Source: SYFY01 sp031385325
GTDB taxonomy: Bacteria > Pseudomonadota > Gammaproteobacteria > Pseudomonadales > Azotimanducaceae
Length of the DNA stretch: 56,926 bases
Direction: 5' to 3'
Assembly: GCA_031385325.1 (NCBI GenBank)
Contig: JANNBJ010000017.1
Location: forward strand, 1-56,926
The notes under the pieces are model-generated. The model did no database searches. It was not told where the DNA came from and worked only from the letters and a program-made list of their open reading frames with translations. A program made the translations under genes and the position numbers. This document shows, in pieces, positions 1 through 8,561 of the stretch. Position 1 is the first letter of the stretch. Each line of letters begins with the position of its first letter.

Positions 1-2
1 CA

Positions 3-884
3 CCACCTCCCCCAGAGGAACTAGACGCCTATCGTCGTTTCTATGGATTTTCCAGCGATGTCGATCATCATATGGGCCTGCTTGAGATCGGCGGCCAGAG
101 CATTGTCGTACAGGCGTTTATCCCCCACCAACCTGTCGCGACGGCGGTAGTCGTTCATGGCTACTACGATCACGTTGGACTGTTTGTTTACCTCATCGAA
201 TACCTGCTCTCACGAAACGTCTCGGTACTCAGTTGTGATTTACCCGGCCACGGATTGTCGAGCGGGGATCGCGTCACCATCGACTCCTTTGATACTTACG
301 TCGCGGTCGTGCGTGCAGTGATCACGCGGTCGATGTCCGAACCTTCCGAGCTGTTACCAAAGCCGATGCATCTGCTTGGCCAGAGCATGGGTGCGTCCAT
401 TGTCCTCGAGTACGTCGAACAGCATGGTCTGACCGACATCGGATCGATGACATTGATTGCGCCGCTGCTGTTGCCGCACCGATGGGCGCTGAATCGATGG
501 GTATTCATGTTCGTCCGTCCGTTCCTGCAGTCTCGGCCGCGGGGCAAAACAAGCCCGACCGATCAGCCGGAATTTCAAGCGTTGCGAGCGGTTGATCCGC
601 TACAGGCGCAAATATTGCCCGTGCAATGGGTGACGGCAATGGTGGCGTGGGAAAAGCGGTTCGAACGATACTCCGTCCGCCCGGAAATCCGGCCGTTCAT
701 CGTTCAAGGGACCGGGGATCACGTCGTCTCCTGGCGCTATAACCTGCAGGTCCTGCGACGCCGCTATCAACCGGTGGTCCTGGAGTTACCGCAAGCCACC
801 CATCATCTTGTCAACGAAGCGCCGGAGCTTCGACAACAGATTTGGGCATGGCTCGATCAACAGATTGCCTGGGGAGACAACTGA
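3..884 (+). CDS. Alpha/beta hydrolase (monoacylglycerol lipase-like), 5' end outside window
   Basis: Serine hydrolase of the alpha/beta fold, likely acting on a lipid ester or other carboxylester. An HGYYDH stretch near the N-terminus resembles the oxyanion-hole region of monoacylglycerol lipases, DLPGHGLSSG follows, and GQSMGAS is the nucleophile elbow with the catalytic Ser. A late TGDHVV segment suits the acid residue and THHLVNE the catalytic His. The first ATG in the window is at 72, but the frame is open for 23 further codons back to the window edge and reads like protein (PPPEELDAYRRFYGF), so the true start probably lies upstream. Its TGA overlaps the next ATG (ATGA), suggesting translational coupling to the FAD oxidase. 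Substrate unknown. Confidence 0.8.
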   Translation, partial: PPPPEELDAYRRFYGFSSDVDHHMGLLEIGGQSIVVQAFIPHQPVATAVVVHGYYDHVGLFVYLIEYLLSRNVSVLSCDLPGHGLSSGDRVTIDSFDTYVAVVRAVITRSMSEPSELLPKPMHLLGQSMGASIVLEYVEQHGLTDIGSMTLIAPLLLPHRWALNRWVFMFVRPFLQSRPRGKTSPTDQPEFQALRAVDPLQAQILPVQWVTAMVAWEKRFERYSVRPEIRPFIVQGTGDHVVSWRYNLQVLRRRYQPVVLELPQATHHLVNEAPELRQQIWAWLDQQIAWGDN

Positions 885-2263
885 TGACGCGGTCGGATAT
901 CGCAGCAGCGTTTGTCGATTGTCTGGCGCCGTCGAGATGCCGCACCGACGCCGAGGCAAAAGAACGATTCGGACGGGATCGAACGACCGGATTTCCTGCA
1001 GATCCCGCGGCAGTGCTCCTGCCGGAAACGACAGAGGAAGTTGTCGAGATCATCCGCAGAGGTAATGCCAACAACTATCCGCTGGTGCCATCAGGTGGAC
1101 GTACAGGGCTTTCGGGTGGCGCGGTTGCCCGCACTGGCGAAACCGTAGTATCCCTTGACCGGATGAATCGCATCATCGATTTCAATCCTGTTGACCGTTT
1201 GATCACTTGTCAGGCCGGGGTGGTTACCCAGGTTCTACAGCAGACTGCGATGGAACACGGACTGTTCTATCCAGTCGACTTTGCAAGCGTAGGCTCAAGC
1301 CATATCGGCGGCAACGTCGCGACCAATGCAGGGGGCATCCGGGTCATCCGGTATGGTCTGACCCGTCAATGGATCGCTGGATTGAAAGTGGTGACCGGTT
1401 CTGGTGCCGTGCTGGATCTTAATCATGGCCTGGTCAAGAACGCGACCGGGTACGATCTGCGGCATCTCTTCATTGGCTCCGAAGGAACGTTGGGAATCGT
1501 TACGGAAGTCACGGTGCGGCTGTCCATGGCGCCCCAGCCACAACGTGTGCTGGTGTTGGCTGTTCCTCGATTGCTTGACCTGATGGAAGTGCTGAGAGTT
1601 TTTTCTGCCGGTATCGATCTTTCGGCGTTCGAGTTTTTCTCCGACCTCGCCATGAACAAAGTCATTGCCCGCGGCAAGGCGATGCGGCCGTTTGCTGCAC
1701 AAAGTGCTTTTTATGCGCTGCTCGAATTTGATGCGAGTGCAGAGAACATTGCCATGCAGGCGTTCGAAACTGCAGTGGCTGCGGGCATCGTCACGGATGG
1801 TGTCTTGAGCCAGTCCGACCGCGATATCCGCTCACTGTGGGCGTTGCGCGAAAACATCTCGGAAAGTCTGGCGCCAGAGCGTCCCTACAAGAATGACATC
1901 GCAGTTCGCATTGCTGATGTTCCTGAATTTCTCGTGGCTGTTGACCAACTTGTCAGCCATCGATACCCGGATCTCGAGGTGTGTTGGTATGGCCACATCG
2001 GTGATGGCAACCTGCACTTGAACATCCTCAAACCGGCAAGCATGGACGATGCCGAGTTTCATGCGCGATGCCATCACATCAGCCCGGAACTCTTCAGGGA
2101 GGTGGCGTTACGACACGGCAGCATTTCTGCCGAGCATGGTGTTGGCTTGTTGAAGCGTGACTTTCTCGGCTTCTCTCGATCAGCGTCGGAGATCGCTGCG
2201 ATGCAAGCGGTGAAACAGGTGTTTGACCCGAATGGGATTCTGAATCCCGGCAAACTGTTCTGA
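884..2263 (+). CDS. FAD-binding oxidoreductase, GlcD / D-2-hydroxyacid dehydrogenase type
   Basis: Flavoprotein of the PCMH/VAO superfamily, expected to oxidise a D-2-hydroxyacid such as D-lactate or D-2-hydroxyglutarate. The FAD-binding half contains PSGGRTGLSGG (about residues 68-78) and the later GSEGTLGIVTEVTVRL segment. The C-terminal FAD-oxidase domain has the metal/substrate signature GHIGDGNLHLNI and ends with EHGVGLLKRD and DPNGILNPGK, all typical of GlcD relatives. The ATG at 884 overlaps the preceding stop and gives 459 residues. An in-frame ATG 42 bases upstream lies inside the hydrolase and is less likely. The exact substrate cannot be read from the sequence. Confidence 0.85.
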   Translation: MTRSDIAAAFVDCLAPSRCRTDAEAKERFGRDRTTGFPADPAAVLLPETTEEVVEIIRRGNANNYPLVPSGGRTGLSGGAVARTGETVVSLDRMNRIIDFNPVDRLITCQAGVVTQVLQQTAMEHGLFYPVDFASVGSSHIGGNVATNAGGIRVIRYGLTRQWIAGLKVVTGSGAVLDLNHGLVKNATGYDLRHLFIGSEGTLGIVTEVTVRLSMAPQPQRVLVLAVPRLLDLMEVLRVFSAGIDLSAFEFFSDLAMNKVIARGKAMRPFAAQSAFYALLEFDASAENIAMQAFETAVAAGIVTDGVLSQSDRDIRSLWALRENISESLAPERPYKNDIAVRIADVPEFLVAVDQLVSHRYPDLEVCWYGHIGDGNLHLNILKPASMDDAEFHARCHHISPELFREVALRHGSISAEHGVGLLKRDFLGFSRSASEIAAMQAVKQVFDPNGILNPGKLF

Positions 2264-2271
2264 TTCGGCAC

Positions 2272-2940
2272 TCAGATGGTGCGGATTGAACCGTCTTTCT
2301 GGGCGATGATCACCACATCGGCTGGTTGTTGGGCGAAGAGCCCACACGTCACCACGCCGGGAATGTTGTTGATCAGGGCTTCGAGACTTTTCGGATCCAG
2401 GATCTGCAGGCCATGAACATCGAGAATGAGATTGCCGTTGTCCGTGGTAAAGCCCATCCGCAACTCCGGTTGTCCTCCCAGTCTGACCAGGGCGCGGGCA
2501 ACTACTGACCGCGCCATGGGAATCACTTCGATGGGCAATGGGTAACGTCCGAGCACACCGACCAGCTTGCTCTCATCAACAATACAGACGAACTGGTCGG
2601 CCGCACTGGCAACAATCTTCTCGCGAGTCAGAGCGCCACCACCGCCCTTGATCATCGCGCGGCCGTTGGTCACTTCATCGGCGCCATCGACATAAACCGC
2701 CAATGGTGGGGCGGCGGTGAGTTCCAGAACTTTCAGTCCCCGCTCCTTCAATCGATTGGAGGTTGCTTCGGAGCTGGCGACGCAGGCATCGAAGCGGGCG
2801 CGCACTTGTGGCAGCAGATCGATGAAGTGGTTGGCCGTTGATCCCGTCCCTACACCGATGACGGTATCGGGGCGCAACGAGGGTTCGATGTGTTTCAGCG
2901 CAGCGACCGCAACACTGCGCTTTTGTTCGTCCTGGTTCAT
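2272..2940 (-). CDS. rpiA: Ribose-5-phosphate isomerase A
   Basis: Interconverts ribose 5-phosphate and ribulose 5-phosphate in the non-oxidative pentose phosphate pathway. The 222-residue length is close to the usual 219. GVGTGSTANHFIDLL forms the phosphate loop, YVDGADEV carries the catalytic Asp pair region and KGGGGALTREKIVA the catalytic Glu/Lys segment. It converges on the FAD oxidase with an 8-bp gap and diverges from ilvA with only 29 bp between the two start codons, so its promoter must overlap ilvA sequence. Confidence 0.95.
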   Translation of the reverse strand: MNQDEQKRSVAVAALKHIEPSLRPDTVIGVGTGSTANHFIDLLPQVRARFDACVASSEATSNRLKERGLKVLELTAAPPLAVYVDGADEVTNGRAMIKGGGGALTREKIVASAADQFVCIVDESKLVGVLGRYPLPIEVIPMARSVVARALVRLGGQPELRMGFTTDNGNLILDVHGLQILDPKSLEALINNIPGVVTCGLFAQQPADVVIIAQKDGSIRTI

Positions 2941-2969
2941 ACTGTCGTGGCTCCCAACAACGGATTTCC

Positions 2970-4484
2970 ATGCTCGAACGCTACGTCAAGAAGATACTGT
3001 CTGCACGGGTCTATGACGTTGCGACGGTGACACCGCTGACGCTACTGCCTTCCTTGTCAGCACGCCTCGGTGGCACGGTACTCGCCAAGCGGGAAGACTT
3101 GCAGCCAGTTTTTTCTTTCAAGCTGCGCGGATCATATAACAAGATGGTCGGGCTCGATGCCCAGGCGCGCGCACGAGGTGTCGTCACTGCATCGGCTGGC
3201 AATCACGCGCAAGGGGTTGCGCTCGCAGCCCGCGAACTGGGAATACGTGCGCACATCGTCATGGGGCGGAACACACCCAGCATCAAAGTCAGTGCAGTGC
3301 GGAGCCTTGGCGCGCACATCATCCTGCACGGTGACACCTACAATGACGCAGCCGAGCATGCACGCGAACTGGAAGCACGCCAGAACCTCACCTACGTGCA
3401 CCCATACGATGATCCGGAAGTGATCGCCGGCCAGGGCACGGTCGGGATGGAGATCCTCAATCAGCACGCGGCTCCACTGGACGCGATTTTTGTGCCCGTC
3501 GGTGGTGGTGGTCTCGTCGCCGGTATCGCCGCCTATGTAAAGTACCTGCGCCCCGAGATTCGTATCATTGGCGTGGAGGCTGAAGGTTCGGCGTGCCTGA
3601 AAGCCGCCATGCTGGCGGGCAAACGTGTCGTGCTGCCCTATGAAACGCTCGATCTGTTTGCCGATGGCGTGTCAGTCGCCCAGGTTGGCCAGGAAACGTT
3701 CAAAATCGCGCGGCGCTACGTTGATGAAGTCATTACCGTCAGTACCGACGAGATCTGTGCTGCCATCAAGGATTTCTACGATGACGCGCGTTCAATTGCT
3801 GAACCTGCAGGTGCGCTGAGTATCGCGGGGCTGAAAAAATACCGGCAGCGTGGCGAGCGCTTTGACAATGTTGTCGCGGTGATCAGTGGTGCAAACGTCA
3901 ACTTCGACCGTCTTCGCCACATTTCGGAACGCGCCGAGGTTGGTGAACAACGGGAAAAGATTCTCGGCGTCACGATCCCGGAGCGGGCAGGCAGCTTCAA
4001 GCAGTTCTGTCGTGCACTGGGCAAGCGGCAAGTTACTGAATTCAACTACCGTTATGCGGGCAATGATGCGGCTCACGTCTACGTCGGAGTGCAGGTTGCG
4101 GCACCCGCAGATGGCGAAGAACTTCTAGTGGGACTGCGCAAACAGGGTTATGCCGTTACCGACATGACCGACAACGAAACCGCCAAGCTGCATGTGCGGC
4201 ACATGGTCGGCGGCCGGGTACATGGCGAAAAACCTGAACTGTTGTATCGGTTCGAGTTCCCGGAGCGTCCAGGTGCACTGGCGAAGTTTCTGAACGGGCT
4301 TGAAGGGAGATGGAATATCACGCTGTTCCACTATCGCAATCATGGCGCCGCCTGGGGCCGTGTGCTGGTTGGTTTTGAAGGCAAGCTGTCAGACCGGCAA
4401 CGTCTGAACAAACAGCTGGCGGGCATTGGCTATCGTTACTGGGAAGAAACGGACAACCCCGCGTACACGATGTTCCTGCAGTAA
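2970..4484 (+). CDS. ilvA: Threonine ammonia-lyase, biosynthetic
   Basis: PLP enzyme converting threonine to 2-oxobutanoate and ammonia, the first committed step of isoleucine synthesis. SFKLRGSYNKM holds the PLP lysine (about residue 51), SAGNHAQGVA and GGGGLVAGIA are the phosphate-binding loops. The C-terminal 170 residues form two ACT-like domains (IPERAGSFKQFC and FPERPGALAKFL), the isoleucine-sensing region of the long biosynthetic form. At 504 residues it matches that class rather than the short catabolic TdcB. The start aligns with the family N-terminus (YVKKILSARVYDVATVTPL). Confidence 0.95.
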   Translation: MLERYVKKILSARVYDVATVTPLTLLPSLSARLGGTVLAKREDLQPVFSFKLRGSYNKMVGLDAQARARGVVTASAGNHAQGVALAARELGIRAHIVMGRNTPSIKVSAVRSLGAHIILHGDTYNDAAEHARELEARQNLTYVHPYDDPEVIAGQGTVGMEILNQHAAPLDAIFVPVGGGGLVAGIAAYVKYLRPEIRIIGVEAEGSACLKAAMLAGKRVVLPYETLDLFADGVSVAQVGQETFKIARRYVDEVITVSTDEICAAIKDFYDDARSIAEPAGALSIAGLKKYRQRGERFDNVVAVISGANVNFDRLRHISERAEVGEQREKILGVTIPERAGSFKQFCRALGKRQVTEFNYRYAGNDAAHVYVGVQVAAPADGEELLVGLRKQGYAVTDMTDNETAKLHVRHMVGGRVHGEKPELLYRFEFPERPGALAKFLNGLEGRWNITLFHYRNHGAAWGRVLVGFEGKLSDRQRLNKQLAGIGYRYWEETDNPAYTMFLQ

Positions 4485-4485
4485 C

Positions 4486-4505
4486 TGGCCGGAAATGCCC
4501 GGTCA
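4486..4505. terminator. Short hairpin between convergent ilvA and def
   Basis: TGGCCGG and CCGGTCA form a 7-bp stem with one G-T pair and a 6-base loop in the gap between convergent genes, and the right arm includes the def stop codon. There is no T tract, so a role as a shared terminator is only a guess from position. Confidence 0.3.
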
Positions 4506-5060
4506 CACCATGCGATCTGACTCAAGCGTTGGCACCACGTAGCGGATGAATTCATCCTCGAAGACGAGCTTGCTCGTATCGGTAATGTGGTCGATGTAGA
4601 GCCGTCCATCCAGATGGTCGAACTCGTGTTGGACTACCGTGGCCGGAAAACCCTTGAGCACCATGCGCGCAGAATTTCCCTCGCGATCCAGGTAGCTCAC
4701 CTCGACGTGTTGGGGTCGAGCGACGAATCCACGTAGACCGGGCACTGAGAGGCAGCCTTCCCAATACCCGGCGGCTTCGTCGTTGACGACCGTCAACACC
4801 GGATTGATGAAGACCGTCGTGGGAATCTTCGCAAGCTCGCCATAACGACTCGGGCCGCCAGGTAATTCGATGATGGCAAGTCGTAGCGGGACATCGATTT
4901 GCGGGGCCGCCAGACCGATGCCGCCATAGTCGTGCAGTGTATCAACCATATCGGCGAGTAATCGTTCGAAGGCCTCGGTATGGATCGCCGCCGGGCCAAC
5001 TGCGTCGGCCGGTCGTCGCAGATTCGGATGCCCCATGCGCAGGATCTTGTGTACGGCCAT
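4503..5060 (-). CDS. def: Peptide deformylase
   Basis: Metalloenzyme that removes the formyl group from the N-terminal methionine of new proteins. All three family motifs are present: GGIGLAAPQ (motif 1), EGCLSVPG with the metal-binding Cys (motif 2), and QHEFDHLDG with the two metal His and catalytic Glu (motif 3). At 185 residues it is slightly longer than the 169-residue E. coli enzyme. AGGAGG sits 6 bases before the ATG (complement of 5067-5072), fixing the start. Here it is next to fau, another one-carbon/formyl gene, not in the more usual def-fmt pair. Confidence 0.95.
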   Translation of the reverse strand: MAVHKILRMGHPNLRRPADAVGPAAIHTEAFERLLADMVDTLHDYGGIGLAAPQIDVPLRLAIIELPGGPSRYGELAKIPTTVFINPVLTVVNDEAAGYWEGCLSVPGLRGFVARPQHVEVSYLDREGNSARMVLKGFPATVVQHEFDHLDGRLYIDHITDTSKLVFEDEFIRYVVPTLESDRMV

Positions 5061-5092
5061 GAAAATCCTCCTTCAGACAGTTTCTAATGACA

Positions 5093-5737
5093 TCACTGTT
5101 TCTGTGAATCGCGACAGCTGGTGACTCCCAGTTCCGTGACCACGGCATCGAGGTGAATGTCCCAGGCGTCGTGGGGCAGGTCCGCCTCACTCACCTGGCA
5201 AGCGTGTGCAACGCCGATCAATCGAGGCCGAAGTTGAGAAGGCAGCGAGACCAGCGTTCGATCGTAGTATCCACCACCCATGCCGAGTCTTGTCCCCTTT
5301 GAGTCGACGGCAACCAGCGGTACCAGCATCAGATCGATGCGCAGCATCGGCAGGTGTTTGGCGTGCAGGTTCGGGACCGGGATATCGAAGCGTCCACGCA
5401 CCAGTGGCTTGTCAGCCGCGTGTCTGTAGAAATCCAGCCGCGCACTTAACGGGTTGATCACCGGCAGGGCGACCTCGACGTTCATTCGCCAAAGATTCTG
5501 AAATACCGCAGTGAGGTCGACCTCGCCGTCCGCGGCAGCATATCCGGCCACTGTTCGAGCTCGTAGCAGATTGCCTGAGCGCAAGAGATGGCTGGCAACT
5601 GCGCGTGCGTGAGCTTGTTGGGTCGAGACTGAAAGGTTGTTGCGGAGGGCTCTGAATTTTCGCCGAAGCCCTGTCTTTTTTGGCTTGGCGTTTTTTGAAC
5701 CGGAGATGTCCGACTCGGAGTTGTTCGACTCGTGCAT
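5093..5737 (-). CDS. fau: 5-formyltetrahydrofolate cyclo-ligase
   Basis: Converts 5-formyl-THF to 5,10-methenyl-THF using ATP, clearing an inhibitory folate that forms as a side product of serine/glycine one-carbon metabolism. RLGMGGGYYDRTL near the C-terminus is the family substrate/ATP motif, and the N-terminal LRRKFRALRNNLS helix holds basic residues of the ATP site. The N-terminal roughly 25 residues (rich in Ser, Asn, Lys) look like a poorly conserved extension. The start codon is 12 bases past the predicted 3' end of 6S RNA on the same strand, the classic ssrS-fau arrangement, so it is probably co-transcribed with 6S. Confidence 0.93.
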   Translation of the reverse strand: MHESNNSESDISGSKNAKPKKTGLRRKFRALRNNLSVSTQQAHARAVASHLLRSGNLLRARTVAGYAAADGEVDLTAVFQNLWRMNVEVALPVINPLSARLDFYRHAADKPLVRGRFDIPVPNLHAKHLPMLRIDLMLVPLVAVDSKGTRLGMGGGYYDRTLVSLPSQLRPRLIGVAHACQVSEADLPHDAWDIHLDAVVTELGVTSCRDSQKQ

Positions 5738-5749
5738 GGTAGTGAAAGT

Positions 5750-5943
5750 TACCCGGGACGCCGCTGCACAGGGTACCCTGAACCGTCGGGCTCAGGGCGG
5801 AGCAGCGTGCGATTCCATCAGGCTTCCCGGGGGAGTTTCGAGAACTCCACACCAGATGTGCTCACCGGAACCAGCGCGACAACTCCTGTCGTATCTATAA
5901 CGGCTCAAGGATATTCCTACACTGGCGAACGTCCTAGGCAACG
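5750..5943 (-). ncRNA. ssrS: 6S RNA
   Basis: 6S RNA binds sigma70 RNA polymerase holoenzyme as an open-promoter mimic and represses transcription in stationary phase. Read on the minus strand, the interval carries short blocks in the order seen in E. coli 6S: CCTTGAGCCG (5910-5901), GGTGAGCA (5866-5859), GAAGCC (5826-5821) and CAGCGGCG (5766-5759). The two ends pair: CCTAGGACG near 5940-5930 with CGTCCCGGG near 5760-5752 (one mismatch) forms the closing stem. It lies between zapA and fau on their strand, the conserved location. Length about 194 nt; both ends are good to only a few bases. Confidence 0.88.
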
Positions 5944-5949
5944 ATCAGG

Positions 5950-5955
5950 AGTATA
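5950..5955 (-). promoter_or_regulatory. -10 element of the 6S RNA promoter
   Basis: TATACT on the minus strand is one base from the TATAAT consensus and lies 7 bases before the inferred 6S 5' end. I see no convincing -35 hexamer at the right spacing. Confidence 0.5.
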
Positions 5956-6002
5956 GCCGAAAAAAAATGCGGCAATGTGAAACGGCGCGTGTCAGCGACT
6001 GA

Positions 6003-6314
6003 TCAACCTTCGTTCTGACGATGTTTCGCCAGCGCAAGATCGAGACGGTGAGCAAGTTGGTTGAAGCGTTGATCGAGTGCGCTGCCGGTTTGTTCGACCG
6101 TTGACTCGGAGTTCAGCAGTTCGTGAGCGATGTTTAGTGCAGCCATGACGGCAATGCGGTCCAGGCCGATGATTTTTCCTGAACCCTTGATCGAGGCCAT
6201 CTTGCCATCGAGATAACGCGCGGATGCGGACAGTGCGTCCACTTCTTCCTCTGGACAACTGACCTGATAGGGTTTACCGAGGATCTGAACTGTAACGGTG
6301 GTGAGTTCAGCCAT
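6003..6314 (-). CDS. zapA: Cell division protein ZapA
   Basis: Small cytosolic protein that cross-links FtsZ filaments at the Z-ring. The N-terminal half (VTVQILGKPYQVSCPEEE) is the ZapA head domain, followed by a helix with AARYLDGKM-like and LDRIAVMAALNIAHELL segments, then a coiled-coil tail. The ATG at 6314 gives MAELTTVTVQILG, the usual family N-terminus (103 residues). A TTG at 6326 would add four residues and overlap the upstream stop. It sits directly downstream of the zapB-like gene, with 6S RNA following. Confidence 0.9.
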   Translation of the reverse strand: MAELTTVTVQILGKPYQVSCPEEEVDALSASARYLDGKMASIKGSGKIIGLDRIAVMAALNIAHELLNSESTVEQTGSALDQRFNQLAHRLDLALAKHRQNEG

Positions 6315-6322
6315 GGATAGAC

Positions 6323-6529
6323 TCAATCCTGTTCCAGCGACTTCAGGCGCGAGATCATCGCCTCGACGCGAGATTTGGCGAGCTCATTTTTCTCGATGAG
6401 CTTGGCGCGCTCGGTTGACCAGTTGTGCTGTTGCACTTTCAAGGCGCGATTCTCCCTGCTCAGCACAGCCGTCAGCTCGATGAGCTGGTCAACGCGTTGT
6501 TCCAAAGATTCCCAGGTGGTTGTCGGCAT
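6323..6529 (-). CDS. Small ZapB-like coiled-coil protein (TIGR02449 type)
   Basis: A 68-residue, highly charged, all-helical protein with heptad spacing of Leu/Ile/Val (ESLEQRVDQLIELTAVLSRE), typical of the short coiled-coil protein that precedes zapA in many Gammaproteobacteria. Position and form suggest a ZapB-like partner in Z-ring organisation, which is inferred. The ATG at 6529 gives the family-like N-terminus MPTTTWESL; an earlier in-frame ATG at 6589 adds 20 non-conserved residues. Its stop lies just ahead of zapA, so the two are likely translated from one mRNA. Confidence 0.75.
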   Translation of the reverse strand: MPTTTWESLEQRVDQLIELTAVLSRENRALKVQQHNWSTERAKLIEKNELAKSRVEAMISRLKSLEQD

Positions 6530-6654
6530 GGTCTGTTCCACGGCGGCATCAGTCAGGCAAAGTTCATTTTGCGCATATTTCCTGTGCATGGGAAGCGCAG
6601 GTCATTAGCATAGCGCCCAGTTTGTTATCCCCTACCGCTGGATCAGGAGTGTCT

Positions 6655-7239
6655 GTGTCCGAATTGGCCTTTGCCGCGAATGCGGCGACCTCTGAACTGA
6701 GCCCAGCGGAATTGCACGGGACGGTCTGTGGCATCCAGTGTGCGAAGCTCAGAGTTAAGCACCAGGGCCGCACGAACCCCGTCGATGCCGAAATTGATGA
6801 GGACGCCAACTGGGCGGACGAGAGTGATGCCAGACAGGATGATGTTCTGCCCCTTGATGACTATCTCTCCCTGGTCGGCGCCGATGCTGTGGAGAATGCT
6901 GATGCGCTGCTTCGGTTTGCGCAGATTGCCCAAGAGGAGCTCCTTTCCGACGATCTTCGTTTCATGCCGTTGCTGCCGGATGATGAATCACCGGTCGAGC
7001 TTCGGGTAGAAGCGCTGGCCGAATGGTGCGCAGCTTTCCTCGCCGGCTTCGCAGCGCTCGGTCAGATTACCTGCAGCGAAGAAGAAGAAGAGATACTGGA
7101 AGATCTTGCGGCCATCAGCTCCGCCGATATCGATGGGCTGGAAGCAGAAGAGGCTGAGCGCTTGTATGCAGAGATCGTGGAGTACATCAGGGTGACGGTG
7201 CTGTTGCTGCTGCAGCCGGCCGAGGAGGACGACGAGTGA
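6655..7239 (+). CDS. ygfB: UPF0149 family protein (YgfB)
   Basis: Conserved gammaproteobacterial cytosolic protein; YgfB of Pseudomonas has been linked to regulation of ampDh3 and alginate/beta-lactam phenotypes. LSPAELHGTVCGIQCA, EWCAAFLAGF and a very acidic C-terminus (AEEAERLYAEIVEYIR, ending in EEDDE) fit the family. I choose GTG at 6655 because AGGAG lies 5 bases upstream and 194 residues is the usual size; the frame stays open to 6520 without protein-like sequence. The stop overlaps the pepP start (GTGA), as in the conserved ygfB-pepP-ubiH operon, and it is divergent from the zapB-zapA-6S unit. Confidence 0.85.
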   Translation: MSELAFAANAATSELSPAELHGTVCGIQCAKLRVKHQGRTNPVDAEIDEDANWADESDARQDDVLPLDDYLSLVGADAVENADALLRFAQIAQEELLSDDLRFMPLLPDDESPVELRVEALAEWCAAFLAGFAALGQITCSEEEEEILEDLAAISSADIDGLEAEEAERLYAEIVEYIRVTVLLLLQPAEEDDE

Positions 7240-8555
7240 GTGTCCCTGCCGCCGAGTATCGCCGTCGTCGTGAGCGATTGATGGAGCTGATGTTGCCAGG
7301 CTCGTTGGCCATCATTCCGGGCGGCACTCGTAAAATTCGTAATCGCGACGTCGAGTACACCTTCAGACAAGACAGCGACTTCTATTATTTGACCGGTTTC
7401 AACGAGGCCGATGCGCTCCTGGTTCTGGTACCTGGTCGCAGTCATGGACAGGCGATTCTGTTTTGCCAGGATCACGATTCCCGCTTCGAGACCTATCACG
7501 GTGAACGGCTCGGTCCGGACCGAGCGGTCGAAGAACTGGGGGTCGACGATGCATTCCCGGTCCCGGATCTGGGCGACATCCTGCCGGGATTGCTTGAAGG
7601 CCGAGAGCGGATCTACATGACACTTGGTGATCACTCCGATCTCGACCGGCGCATTTTGCGCTGGGTTGGGGACATCCGTGGTCGTGAGTCCGGTGGTGCC
7701 ATCGCGCCAGGCGAATTTGTCGCGCTCAAACATATGCTTCATGAACTGCGTCTGTTCAAATCCGCGCGTGAGCTTGAGCTGATGCGCAAGGCCGCGTCGA
7801 TTACGGTTGCCGCACATGAACGCGCAATGCGTGCGTGTCGTCCGGGCATGACCGAACTAGGGCTGGAAGCTGAGCTCCTGCACGAGTTCATGCAGCACGG
7901 AGCGCGCTCGCCAGCCTATCCGTCGATCGTTGCGACGGGACGCAATGCCTGCACCCTGCACTACACAGACAACTGCGCAGCGCTGAAAAAAGGCGAGCTG
8001 GTGTTGATCGATGCGGGCTGCGAGTACGAGTACTACGCCTCTGATGTAACACGTACCTTTCCGGTCGATGGGAAGTTCAAGGGCGCGCAGCGAGCGTTGT
8101 ACGAACTGGTCCTCGAAGCACAGTACGCAGCGATCGAGTGTTGTGTCATCGGGCAACATTTTAATGCGCCGAACGATGCTGCGCTTCGGGTGATGGTGCA
8201 GGGTCTGGTTGACTTGAAGCTGCTGAAAGGAAGGGTTGACGACATCATCGAAAAACAGACGTACACACGGTTTTGCCCGCACAAGGCATCCCACTGGCTC
8301 GGGCTCGATGTGCACGACGTGGGTGATTATCGGCTTGGTGGTGAATGGCGTGAGCTTGAGCCCGGCATGGTGCTGACGGTAGAGCCAGGGCTTTATATCC
8401 GCGACGATGATTCGAATGCGGATATCCCGGCCCGCTTCCGCGGGATTGGCATTCGCATTGAAGACGATGTGCTCGTCACAAAAAGCGGCCGCGAAGTACT
8501 GACTGTTGCCGCCGCGAAAACGCCGGCGGCGATTGAAGCGTTGATGGTCGCCTGA
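7236..8555 (+). CDS. pepP: Xaa-Pro aminopeptidase (aminopeptidase P)
   Basis: Dimanganese peptidase that removes an N-terminal residue preceding proline. The N-terminal creatinase-like domain (RNRDVEYTFRQDSDFYYLTGF) precedes the pita-bread catalytic domain. Metal ligands are visible in LIDAGCEYEYYASDVTRTFP (two Asp), HWLGLDVHDVG (His), VLTVEPGLYI (Glu) and GIGIRIEDDVLV (Glu). At 439 residues it equals the E. coli enzyme within two residues. GTG start overlapping the ygfB stop. Confidence 0.95.
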   Translation: MSVPAAEYRRRRERLMELMLPGSLAIIPGGTRKIRNRDVEYTFRQDSDFYYLTGFNEADALLVLVPGRSHGQAILFCQDHDSRFETYHGERLGPDRAVEELGVDDAFPVPDLGDILPGLLEGRERIYMTLGDHSDLDRRILRWVGDIRGRESGGAIAPGEFVALKHMLHELRLFKSARELELMRKAASITVAAHERAMRACRPGMTELGLEAELLHEFMQHGARSPAYPSIVATGRNACTLHYTDNCAALKKGELVLIDAGCEYEYYASDVTRTFPVDGKFKGAQRALYELVLEAQYAAIECCVIGQHFNAPNDAALRVMVQGLVDLKLLKGRVDDIIEKQTYTRFCPHKASHWLGLDVHDVGDYRLGGEWRELEPGMVLTVEPGLYIRDDDSNADIPARFRGIGIRIEDDVLVTKSGREVLTVAAAKTPAAIEALMVA

Positions 8556-8561
8556 CGCGGC

